This document shows positions 31,594-41,437 of a stretch of 64,000 nt of DNA, piece by piece. Both the position numbers and the translations under genes were made by a program. Location of the stretch: NCBI GenBank assembly GCA_963921195.1, contig OY992537.1, forward strand, positions 69,866,040 to 69,930,039, read 5' to 3'. Position 1 is the stretch's first letter, and each line of letters begins with the position of its first letter. The stretch comes from Pegoplata infirma (lineage: Eukaryota; Arthropoda; Insecta; Diptera; Anthomyiidae). The notes below the pieces were generated by a model, which saw only the letters and a program-made list of their open reading frames with translations, searched no databases and was not told where the DNA came from.

Positions 31594-33053
31594 CCCGAAT
31601 AAAAAAAAGTTATATGACGCAATATTTATTTATGTATGAACAGATATGCTTTTATGTAAATCCATATTAATTTTGATCCGAAAATTGGCGGATCGAATAT
31701 TATACGATTATATCAAATTCTATTATTTTTGATAAAATAATATCATATTTGATTAAGTTTGATCCCAAAAATGGGTCTATCTAATTGTATTAAATCATAT
31801 CTTATCTGCTAAAATTAGATAAATTTTTATATAATTGGATGAAATCTGGTAAAATTTTATGAAATTTTAAACGTGAAATTAGAAATAATTTTATCTGATT
31901 GTATACATTATCAAGTAGAAGAGTTTTTATTGCCCGAGTAAAAAAGAGTTATGTATAGCCGTGACAAATTAGATCCCAAATATGGTGGACACAATTGTTT
32001 CAAATATTATCTTCGGTTATCCTACAGGATCTGAACAGATAGTCTTATATATAATATTATACGTAAAATGGGTCTATCTGGTTTTATCGGTTTGATCCGG
32101 ACTGATACAATATAAAATAAATTGAGACTATAAGACATAAATATATATGGTTAGATATTGCTCTACATAAAGAACATATTTTTGTATATAACATTACATA
32201 AAGTGCATATGATTATATATAATGTTATCCAACTTATATGACGTTATAAGGAGCAATATATGATCAGTTATAATGGTTTTAAATTATATTTAATCGTATA
32301 AGTTTTCTCCAACTGATATAATTATATAGACCCAATTCACGTATCACATTATATATAAGGTTATCCCGCTAGATCATAAAATATACCCATAGATAATTTT
32401 TAAAGTAATTGTATCCGCCATATTTGGGATATAATTAGTCATGAACTTTTTTTCTTTTTTTACTAGGGTGCTCTTCTGAATTTTTTCGGGACTTAGCAAA
32501 TTATTAAAAATTTGTCAATTTTTTTTTCTAAAATCATTTTTATGGGTTTAAAAATTCCAAAAAATGTTTGTGTCTTAGAAAATTTAAAAACATTTTTTCG
32601 GAACTTAAAAATTTTTCAAAAAAAATTTTTTTTTTTTCTAAAAACATTTTCAATGATTTGTTTACAAAAAAAATTGTCAAAAAAATTGCCGAAAAAATTC
32701 CGGGACTTTGGAAAATTTTCATAAAATTTTTTAGGATATGAAATTTTTTTTTTTTAATTTTCCGGGACTTAGAAAATTTTGAAAAAAAATTTCGGGATAT
32801 AATTATAAATAAAATCATATATCTTTTTATCTGCCATATCTAAAAATTCCCGATCTTTTATGTCATATCTAATTTCATATAGATCGGTATATAAATAGAT
32901 ATGAATATGTATGTTATCATATTAAAAAATAAGGAAAAATACAATGCTATATATAAACTTATATGTCCATATCAAAGTTCATGCAAAACCATATATAAAT
33001 ATAAATAATTATATAATAGCATATATGATTATATCAGATCTTTTTTACTCGGG
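31594..33053. mobile_element. 1.46-kb CCC-type element, CCCGAATAAAAA ends
   Basis: It begins CCCGAATAAAAAAAAGTTAT and ends ATCTTTTTTACTCGGG, with CA on both sides (31592-31593, 33054-33055). The 5' tandem copy of its host (31101-31479) shows the uninterrupted sequence GATCCCATATATG where this copy reads GATACCA/insert/CATATATG, which supports the 2-bp duplication. The interior is A+T-rich, with TATCATATTTGAT and TATATAATGTTAT repeats. Confidence 0.88.
31933..32468. mobile_element. 536-bp CCC-type element, CCCGAGTAAAAA ends, innermost
   Basis: It begins CCCGAGTAAAAAAGAGTTAT and ends TTTTTTTACTAGGG, with TG on both sides (31931-31932, 32469-32470). It lies within 31594-33053 and has nearly the same ends, so a family member inserted into another member. 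The interior has ATCCCAAATATGGTGGACACAA-type subterminal words whose inverse (GTATCCGCCATATTTGGGAT) is near the right end. Confidence 0.88.
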
Positions 33054-33475
33054 CATATATGAGGTCGTATGTATAATATGTACCATATATGATATCATAT
33101 ATGGAACCATATATGTTATCATAAAATGTTAAATCTTAGTTAATGTGTATGCAAATTTGAACCAGAATTACAAAAAGGAGTTTTACGAATAAAATTATAT
33201 TTTATTACCATCGATTACCGACATTAACATAACTGCAATACTGGTGCATATAAATAATTTAACAAATATTGTCCTACTTGCAAAATATTCTGCTTAAAAA
33301 AATTACTTTTACATAGAAAAATGCTGGAAAAGGTAAGTTTTCATTAATATATGTAAATAATTTTAAAATCATGTTTTCATTTTTTTTCCAGTTCATCGTC
33401 ATAACATGGGCATTTTATTCCAAAACAACATAAACTGGAAATTTTCGTATTCAAAATGTAGAATAAACAGTATTA

Positions 33476-33910
33476 TTGAGTAATTTGATGTTGAAGACGT
33501 TAAGCTTTCGCAACTTGAAGGAGAGGGCATATGCAATGTTAATACTACGATTCCAATATTACAAACTTTTTACAAATCCCTTAATGTCGCCATATCAAAT
33601 GGAAAAAAAAGATCATATAAGCAATTTTGATACCGAGTTACGAGTTGAAGAAATTCACCTATATGCAGCTACGTTAAGCTCTTCTACTTGGAGGAAAGAA
33701 CATATGCGCCATCATAATGTTATCACTACGATTTCAACACTACAAACTATTTTGAAATCCCTTACTGTCGCATAGCAAATTGGAAATGGAAAGAACATAC
33801 ATATATGCAGTTTGAAGGTCGAGTTACGTTCAGCTCACTCAACTTGGGGGAAAAATCATGTGCACCACCACAACGTTATCACTACGTTGGAATTGAAAAG
33901 AACGTATAAT
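33476..33910 (+). repeat. Degenerate tandem repeat, about 190-bp unit
   Basis: The series GTTAAGCT(T/C)T...ACTTG(A/G)AGG...CATATGC...AATGTTA...ACTACGATT...ACAAACT...AATCCCTTA(A/C)TGTCGC is seen from 33498 and again from 33684, with a partial third unit from about 33823. A 99-codon open frame (33476-33775) spans one and a half units; I see no domain in it and regard it as chance. Confidence 0.65.
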
Positions 33911-35302
33911 CAGTTTTGATGTTGAGTTACGATTTGGGAAGGACAACGTTTTTACTAACAATCACATGAAGACTTGCACCTTACCTACATGGAAAATATT
34001 GTCGGCATGATGTAAGTACTAATAGTTTATTTATCCCTCTTCTTCAAATATCCTAACAAACATAACCCAGTAAGATAATATATATACAACTAAATAAAAT
34101 TGCTTTTAATAAAAGTTTTAAGTACTCATTTGCTTATTATGAGTAAAAAATGCTTTTAGTAGTAGCAAGTTATTTTTTGCTGGAATAAAAAAGGAATGTG
34201 GAATTATTTCTAATATTTTTTCAGTTAGAATTCCGTAAAAAGTATTCGATGGTCTTATACATCCAATGGTCTTAACAAAATACACTCCATTAACATGTAT
34301 GTATCTAAGAAGTCAATATTTAAAGGCACATGGTTGTTTCTTTTAATGATATCAGTGTTATCTTTAAAACGCATCAGCACCAAATGCTATTGTTGGTAAT
34401 ACTTAAGGGCCTGTCACAGAGTCAATTCCGTTCCGAAGTGGTTTGAAAGCTTTCCTCTAAAAACGTAAAGCAAAATATTTTTTCGAATCCCATGCAATTC
34501 AATCCCACTTTGATTTTTTAAGTGATTTCATTCCGAAAAAAATATTCGTTTTACGAGTAAACTACTTATTTTAATTCCGAAAGGAATTAAGCCTGTGACA
34601 TGTCCTTTAATACAATAAAATGTCTAGAAATACCTTATATATTAATATTTTATATCTTTTTTTATAGATTTTGACTTTAAATATGCTAAAATGAGGTTTA
34701 TAGCATAACAAAAACGCTAAGTCTGAAGAAAATCCAAATTAACAATAAAACAACAAGGAAATCATCCTTCCTTTAATAAGCCCTTTGCTCGCTTCTTGAT
34801 ATTTTAAATCCTTTATGTAATTTTTTTTTTACTTTCAAAATGTGTTCTAATATCTATAAGTTAAATTATATATTTTTATATGGTCACCAGAAATGCAAAC
34901 GGAGTAAGTAAAAAATCAAAATAATCAAACTAAAGGTTTTCATTGAAATATATGAAAAACACCATAATGAATAAAAAAAAATATTTTTTATTTTTAATTA
35001 TACTTATGTACACCGTTTGCAATTCTGGTGAATATAATAATCTATTACATATAGTTTAAGATAAAAAAATAATTAAAAATAAGAAAAATAATGTAAAACA
35101 ATATCATATATGATCCAATATATGATCCAATATATGATCCAATATATGACCCAATATATGATACTATATATGATCACATATATTGGATCATATATGATCG
35201 TGTCTTATATAAGCGCCAATTTTAATATATGTTTATATATGAGACCATATTTGATACTATATATGATACTGTATATGTATATACAACATTTTTAGCCGGG
35301 TT

Positions 35303-35578
35303 AATAAAATGTAAAGTAAATCACAATCAAACCCAAAACTCAATCACACAAACACACTTGCATACTCATATGAAGAAGTTTTGAAGATTTTTTTTTTATA
35401 GAAAAATTATACTATTACAAGTCTTAAAATGGGTGCGCTAAACTCATTATCGTAACCAATTGATCGCAAATCAACCATATTAGCTATTAAATTGAAAAAT
35501 AAACATATTCAATAGTTTCATAGATATATAAGAAATACATTTAACATTAATACAGTTACTCTTAAAATTAGACTTGTG
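35303..35578. other. Low-copy flank
   Basis: A+T-rich sequence after the right TT of the 31101-35300 element, with no repeat recognised. It ends in the left CTTAAAAT duplication of the next element. Confidence 0.4.
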
Positions 35579-36114
35579 CTTAATCGTTGAATTGAATGAG
35601 CGCTTTTTTTTGTTCATTTCAGATAAAAGACCTAGTTCGTTCATCTAGTTTAATCGCTCTTTTGTGGTCTTCGTTCAACAGTTCGTGAACGAATCATTTT
35701 GATCATGTCTCTTGGTCGTTCATCTAGTTCAAATCAGTCAGTTTTTGTATTCGTTCTACAGTTCGTGAACGAATTATTTTGATCATGTCTGTGTTTTGGC
35801 TTTCGTTCGAAAAATATTAAATAAAAACATGTATTTAAAAAAAAAAAAAACATATACTACTACAATTTTTGTTTAAAAAAAAACATAAATGCTGAGAAAG
35901 CGTGCCAAAAGAGAAGCGCCTATTGACAAAATTAACAAAAAAAAAATTGAACGACCGAACTGAAAGATCAAAATTAAGTAATGACCTATTGATCTGAATG
36001 AACGAAAAGACGTAAAAGAGCGAAAATGAACGAACTATATAAACCGCTCAGTTAAGTGAATAGTACAATTGAACTAGTTCGTTCGTGAACGACACTTAAA
36101 ACGACACAACTCTA
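35579..36114. mobile_element. 536-bp hAT-like MITE, TAGACTTGTG/TAGAGTTGTG ends
   Basis: It begins TAGACTTGTGCTTAATCG and ends CGACACAACTCTA, and is flanked by a perfect 8-bp duplication CTTAAAAT (35571-35578, 36115-36122). The left half contains two tandem units of about 100 bp (GTTCGTGAACGAATCATTTT, GATCATGTCT, GTTCATCTAGTT), and inverted words (GAACTAGTTCGTTCGTGAAC) fill the right end. There is no transposase. An 8-bp duplication with such ends is typical of hAT. Confidence 0.9.
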
Positions 36115-36349
36115 CTTAAAATAAAACGTACACACGTCAACATATTATGGATGAAAAAGGAAGTGTTTCTAGCGTCACCCTCCGATCTTGAAAAAATTTG
36201 GATATGTAATTCATTAGACACGTCATTTTGGCGGCCTAAAAAATATTTTCTTAGGTTTTGTCAATTTGTAGGATGTTTAAATTTACTAAAATTGTTAACG
36301 AAAACTGAGCCCAACAGTTTGGATGAAATTGACAGTCTGGTTGACGAAA

Positions 36350-37670
36350 TAACGGTGACCGGTCATAATCCCCACGGACGTTATCCCTATAACGACAATA
36401 AGAGATTATGACCGAATACATCACAGTCATAATACCCACATAGGTTGTGGATACTATGACTATTTCCAAAACGGTTTTAATCCCAATGGGAATTATGTCT
36501 GTTCCCCATTGGGATTACGACCGAAATTTTGTCATATTCCCATTCCAATTATGGAGACTAAGTCTAAAGCAATTTCAATCATAATCTCTGTTATTTTGCG
36601 CAGAGGGTGGGTTTAATGCATTTAGTTTGTAATCCCTAAACAAGTAGAAAAGTTAAATTCGACTTGGCCGAATCTATGAATACCCTCCACAATGCCCCTT
36701 TTAAGTGATAGTAAATTTTCTAACATGAAAAAAAATATTTTTGATTAGAAATATTTTGTTTTGTGTAAAAACGCTTTTTTTAGTAATTAAAGAAAAAAAA
36801 AAAATACAAAATTTACAAAAAAAAATTTTTGAGTGTAATTTTTTTTTTTAAGTGTAAAATTTTTTTCGAGTGTATTTTTATTTTTTTTGTAGTGTAAAAA
36901 TATTTTTGAGTGACAAAAATACGTTGTAAAATATTTTTGGTGACTTACCAATGTTTTTAAAACATGTTTAACGGGTTTTCAACACGTGAATTTAAGGTGA
37001 AACTAATCTGAAATTCACGGTTTTGCTAATAACTTTTGAACCACTGGACCGATTTGGCTGAAATTCAATACGAACCAAGCGAGGGGAACGAAAAATACAT
37101 ATGACAAGTTTTAGTATCCTCAGAATTGCCTCTCGAAAGTTAGCGTGTTATTTATATAGTAAATTCCCGAAAAACAGTGCCGAAATTCAGTCTTATGCTC
37201 ATAACTTTTGAACCACTGGGCCAATCTGACCAGATAAATTCCCAACATACATGCCAAACTTCAGGAGGCTCAGTAAGGTCTCTCAAATGTTAGCGTGTTT
37301 TCAACAGACAGACAGACGGACAGACGGACGGACTCACGGACATCTCTAGACCGTCTTCAAATCGATCGAGGATAATGAATTTATATACTTTATGTCGTCC
37401 TAGACCAATATTTCGAGGTGTAACAAACGGAATGACAAACTTATATATACCCTCTATCACTAGAGTGGAGGGTATAAAAATAAAAACTGTACAATTTTTT
37501 GGGTTAAGACCATAATCCCTGTATTGGGAATCATGGATATTATCTGGAAATTAAGTCCATTTTTTATTGACATTATGTCCAAATTATTTTCGGTCATAGT
37601 TCCCACTTTCATTATGGGGACGATGAAATGAATTTGGTCATAATCCCCCATGGGGACTATGTCATGTCAC
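36350..37670. repeat. GGTCATAATCCCC palindromic repeat, copies 2 and 3, split by another repeat
   Basis: 36350-36595 and 37500-37670 contain many copies of GGTCATAATCCC and inverted GGGATTATGACC words. Between them sits the TACCCTCCAC-type repeat (36640-37480), which appears to have inserted into one original block. The frame at 36151-36411 covers repeat sequence and is not taken as a gene. Confidence 0.55.
36640..37480 (+). repeat. TACCCTCCAC-type dispersed repeat, full copy
   Basis: It opens with AAGTAGAAAAGTTAAATTCGACTTGGCCGAATCTATGAATACCCTCCAC and closes with AACGGAATGACAAACTTATATA, TACCCTCTATCACTAGAGTGGAGGGTAT, so ATACCCTCCAC/GTGGAGGGTAT form short inverted ends. Inside are repeated ACTTTTGAACCACTGG(A/G)CC and AGCGTGTT(A/T)T units and a GACAGACGGACGG microsatellite. 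Repeats of this description are widespread in flies (from memory; I cannot name the family). It has no coding capacity. Confidence 0.75.
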
Positions 37671-39060
37671 CCCAGATAACAAACGTGATGCCGAGTGCCC
37701 ATCTGCAAAGCCAAGGGGCAAGAAAGCCACCTTGGCGGTCAAATGAATAGCAGAAGAGCAGAGATTCCTTCAAAAAGCTCTTTAACAATGCAGTCTTCAA
37801 GAGCCGACAAGTACTGGTCTGAAAAATCTACTTGCCAATAGACGTTTAATATAAGAATTGAGAGCGTCTTTCATAACTAGATTTTAATAGCGGCACAGCA
37901 CAGGGAGTTGTTATTTCGCCGCTTTTTTGAAACCTGCCACAAAATTTATTGCACGTCATTGTCATGCTGTCACATATGCTGGCCAACGTTAAGAGAAATT
38001 TTTTAGGGTGTTCTAAAAGATCTGTCTAAATTGGCAAGAGATTGTAACAGGGTTGCAAAATGAATACATCAAAATTGTACCAACGAGCTCACAAAATTGT
38101 ACTTTTTTGACCCCAATTGTACCAAAATTTTTTTTGTTTAGTTTTTGTTTTATTTTTTTTATTTTAATTTAAAAAAGGAACGAAAAAACATTGATTAAAA
38201 ACAAATTTTTATAAAATTTACATTTGTACTTTGTTTTTGCTTTAAAAGTGTATCAGGTGGTATTCAGAGTCCTAGTACTAGTGGAAAATGATCAATTTTT
38301 TAAAATACATTTCAGAATACATGAGAGGTCTTCAGAATCTTACTGTCAGCCCTGGCAATGTAGCAAAATATTACTTTTTTCTAAAAATACATGTATTTTT
38401 CAATTAAGAAAATGAAGAAAATTACTCTTTTACCACCAGTAACAGGGCTGGCAAGTAGGTTTCCGAATACCCCCATGTATTTTTTGAATGAAGTACTCTT
38501 TTGGTACATTGACTGGCAGCTATCTTTATTTACCGTTCGACGCAGAATCAATTTTTGAGTCGATATTGCGATGTTTTCCAGTCCGTCGTTTAAACGTTCT
38601 CCCGATATTTACTTAAGCCTGTCTATTGGTACAATATTAGCCTATTTCACTCAAATTTGGTTTGTACGTATTTTTACACCAATTTCAGATCTGGCCAAAC
38701 ATGGATCCAGTCGACACAGTAAATCAATCAAAACTATAAACTGGGTAAATTCCATGAAAAAAACATAATCGGAGAAGGATTTAAAATTGAACCAAATGAG
38801 TCATTGGTGTTCCGTTGTACTTTTGAGCTTCAAATTGTACCAAAAATGGTACAATTGTACCAACTTTTGCAACCCTGGATTGTAAGCTGGAAGTTAATTC
38901 AAATAAAATTGAACTAGACTTGTTTACAAGGAAATATTACATTCCTCCTTTTGATCCTATTTTACTGGACGGCACTGAAATCGCCGTCTCAGATGGAGCC
39001 AAGTATGTTGAAGTATTTAGATATTGAATTTTAACATCCGACAAATCAGAAAGATCGTGC
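37671..39060 (+). pseudogene. Degraded LINE, RT region, split by a hAT-like MITE
   Basis: Short conserved patches are readable: SGTAQGVVISPLF then a stop (about 37888-37925), corresponding to the GTPQGGVLSP motif of reverse transcriptase; then, beyond the insertion, ELDLFTRKYYIPPFDP and AVSDGAKYVE (about 38915-39015), which in R1/I/LOA-type LINEs lie between the RT palm and RNase H. Stops and frameshifts are frequent. Homology ends near 39060, where an inversely oriented LINE piece begins. Confidence 0.7.
38048..38877. mobile_element. 830-bp hAT-like MITE inserted in a LINE, CAGGGTTGC ends
   Basis: It begins CAGGGTTGCAAAATG and ends ACTTTTGCAACCCTG, with a perfect 8-bp duplication GATTGTAA on each side (38040-38047, 38878-38885). 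The LINE sequence reads on after removal. Subterminal AAATTGTACCAA words recur in both arms. Near 38450 CAGGGCTGGCAAG could be the left end of yet another hAT-like insertion. The frames inside are short and unrecognised. Confidence 0.92.
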
Positions 39061-39690
39061 AGCTCCCAGGATCCCAGTGAAGCTGGTCTCTGACCAGAAA
39101 GTGCCGGGAAATGGCGTCTTCATCCATGCAACTCGCGAAAAAGTCATTCGACGGCACATTTAACCGCTCTGCTTGCTTCCTTATAATACCATTTCCGGTA
39201 ATTATAGCAAACCCCGTCGAAGTCTCTCCTCTTATTAGCTCACCTGTGCGCTTCTGATTAAGAGAAGGCTAAATCTGTCGTGTTGTCTTACATTTCCATC
39301 CATTTGCCCATCTTTGATTAGTCTTCATTGTGAAACAAAGCCATAAATTTTGCTTGCAAGTGTTTAGAGTCATACCAACACATTCCAATTCTGTTGGAAC
39401 CTGTAAGGTAGTTCTCAGTCTTGCAAGCTCATCGTCTTTGCAATTCCCTGGAATGTCTCTGTGCCCTAGGACCCATATGAGTCGTATGCCAAATTGCTTG
39501 GCCATCTCATTTATAGACGTGCGGCAGTTAAGGGCAGATCTTGTTCTCAGAAACATTGACTCCTTCACCTAATACCATTGGACGTATTGGGTAGGCAGTA
39601 TGCGACAACGTTGGCAATTCCACTTAACTGCAATGGAGCACACTGCAATTGAAGAGTAGCGATTGCGTCCATAACACGATCTTGACAAAG
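39061..39690 (-). pseudogene. LINE fragment with RNase H domain end, inverted
   Basis: On the minus strand the frame 39568-39269 reads RSALNCRTSINEMAKQFG and IWVLGHRDIPGNCKDDELAR, the second half of a LINE RNase H domain (the LGHRDIPGN-DELA pattern with the terminal His and Asp region). The sequence then continues into its 3' region, with words shared with the + strand copy at 46300-46440 (TTTCTGGTCAGAGA). It is truncated at both sides. Confidence 0.8.
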
Positions 39691-39739
39691 ATAAAAATAC
39701 CACCAAATGTGGACTGTGTTACCTATACTAGCCTTATTG

Positions 39740-40340
39740 AGCGCCACTTTACTACTAAGATATCACCCAGTGAGGGGCAGTCTGGGTAGAGGAGCCCTTC
39801 TAAATTTATTTACAGATGGATGGATCGAGGCTTCACGAACAACTGGGATTCGGAGTCTATGCGAAGAGCTTGAATTTAGCCTGGCTCAAAGATCGCCAGA
39901 TCATTGCAGTATTTACCAGGCAGAAATACTGGCTGGTTGGTTGGTTGGTTGGTTGAGATGCAAAGCCAAGTCTACAATCGCAGTCAACATCTATTCTGAC
40001 AGTCAAACCAAGGTCAAGTCTCTGAAATTAATGTTTCTGTAGACGGAATCTAACCGTACTGCCGCATGTCTTTAAATGAGAGGACCAATCAGCTTGATAT
40101 ACGACTCATATGGGCCCCAGGGCACAGGAACGTTCCTGTGAATTGCAAAGCCAATGAGTTTGCAAGACATTACAAATTCTAAAGGAATTGGAATGTGTAG
40201 GTATACCTGTACAAACTTGCACATAACATCTACGGTTTTGTACCGCGACGGAGACTAATCAGCTGTGCTCACAGTGATCAGAAGCGAACAAGGGAGCTGT
40301 TATAACTTTCAAGAGAAGAGCTTTTTACAGTGGTTGCTGT
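39740..40340 (+). pseudogene. LINE fragment with RNase H domain start
   Basis: Within the frame 39707-40042, LFTDGW, CEELEFSLAQRSPDHCSIYQAEILA and VNIYSDSQTKVKSL are the first half of an RNase H domain, with Asp (FTDG), Glu (QAE) and Asp (SDSQ) of the catalytic set in place. A GGTT run (TTGGTTGGTTGGTTGG) near 39942 replaces coding sequence. Downstream the frame is broken, although ANEFARH- and GHR-like traces continue to about 40180. This piece is head to head with the minus-strand piece 39061-39690. Confidence 0.8.
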
Positions 40341-41134
40341 AATTAGCGGAGTCATTCAATCTACGATAGCTTCTGCTAAAAACAAAATCGGCAGTTAGGG
40401 ATTAATTAACTGTCCGATGTCTCTGGCTAGATTAAACAAAAACTATTTCCTAATTCCATTAATTTACAAACTTTACGTTCAATTATGCTAGAAACTGTTT
40501 ATAAACACACATGATCGAAGAAAATTTTTCTACCTATCGTAACGACTGAATGAATAACAAAGATGCACGACAACCAATTGTTACCAAATTAGATCATCAG
40601 CCAGCGAAAAAAAAAAATCAACAAAAAAAGTTAAACGAAGCCAACGAAGCTAGCTATTATAGCTTTTTTCATCTATTTCAGACTCAATACATTAAAAAAC
40701 CCTTAGTTAAACTCACGTGTATCCAATATATTTTTGTTTGTGTTGTATATGGAAGAAGAAATATATGAACTGATTTTTAGTGTTCGATTTTAGCAAGTTC
40801 GCCTTAAGGGGCATCATAGTTAAAAAAAATTAATATGCACGCATTTTGCTAGTCGTTTTTTTCTATACTACTAAATGAATATATTTCTGAGAAGGAGAAA
40901 CTTTCTTACGATGATGTGCCAAAAGCAATAGTAGCGATATATTTAAGTTTATTTAAATTTAATTCAACAAAAGAAATTTGCAAGGTGCTAATTAAAATAA
41001 ATTAAATACAATTGACACAAACAAATAACTTTTGAAGAATTTGAACAAATAATCCAGATGCATTTATTTTTTGACTCAATTACAGATGAAATTATTCTTT
41101 TTCAATAAAAGCAAGTGCTAACACTTCATTGGAG
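40341..41134. other. Unassigned DNA
   Basis: No element ends or domain-bearing frames were recognised. The 72-codon frame at 40550-40768 is Lys/Gln-rich and unsupported. Confidence 0.4.
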
Positions 41135-41192
41135 GGTACAAGCACAATGTGGGGTATAATCACTTAATCATTCCATTTGTAACGTATCGAAT
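41135..41192. repeat. Fragment of TACCCTCCAC-type repeat
   Basis: GGAGGGTACAAG, GGGGTATAATCACTTAATCATTCCATTTGTAACGTATCGAA resembles the segment at 60185-60235 (TATACTCACTTTGTCATTCCATTTGTAACGAATCGAA). Confidence 0.55.
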
Positions 41193-41268
41193 TATGTGGC
41201 TTAGTGGTTAACACGTTGGAATAATAGCAAGTAAGCCTGAGTTCGATTCTCAGCTCGGTTGACGAAAA
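41190..41268 (+). other. tRNA-like sequence
   Basis: A-box-like TGGCTTAGTGGTTAACACG (from 41197) and a T-arm with perfect 5-bp stem CTGAG/CTCAG around TTCGATT (41237-41253). The sequences that should form the acceptor stem do not pair, and the anticodon arm is not convincing. It joins directly to a dispersed-repeat fragment, so it may be a tRNA pseudogene or SINE head. Confidence 0.5.
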
Positions 41269-41437
41269 TGAGTTTTTGATGGAAAAATGTTCGCTGGCTT
41301 AGTTGTCACCTATGGTATTAATTTCAGAACAAAAAAATTATTATTATTTTAAGATTTTATTGCAAAAATTGAATGGGCTATGTGAAACCATGTTTTTTAT
41401 AAATAAAAGTTTTAGCTATCTACAGTATAGTTTACTA

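Larger units (their letters stand above)
31101..35300. mobile_element. 4.2-kb CCC-type element, CCCGGCTAAAAA ends, host of two more
   Basis: It begins CCCGGCTAAAAATAAATG and ends CATTTTTAGCCGGG, with TT on both sides (31099-31100, 35301-35302). The first 379 bp are tandemly duplicated (second CCCGGCTAAAAATAAATG at 31480). The subterminal arms are runs of CATATATGGA/ATCATATATG words at both ends (31110-31270 and 35100-35280). At 31594 it is interrupted by a related CCC-type element and resumes at 33054. The interior at 33476-33950 is a tandem repeat; 33950-35050 is unassigned and without a gene. Confidence 0.88.

Noticed and set aside
27811..35300. CRISPR-like array, because of regularly repeated CATATATG words
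   Set aside because: Repeats are short, palindromic, irregularly spaced and lie at element ends in both orientations, and the DNA is eukaryotic.
36151..36469. Open frames on both strands over the GGTCATAATCCC block
   Set aside because: They translate palindromic repeat units, and the two strands shadow one another.
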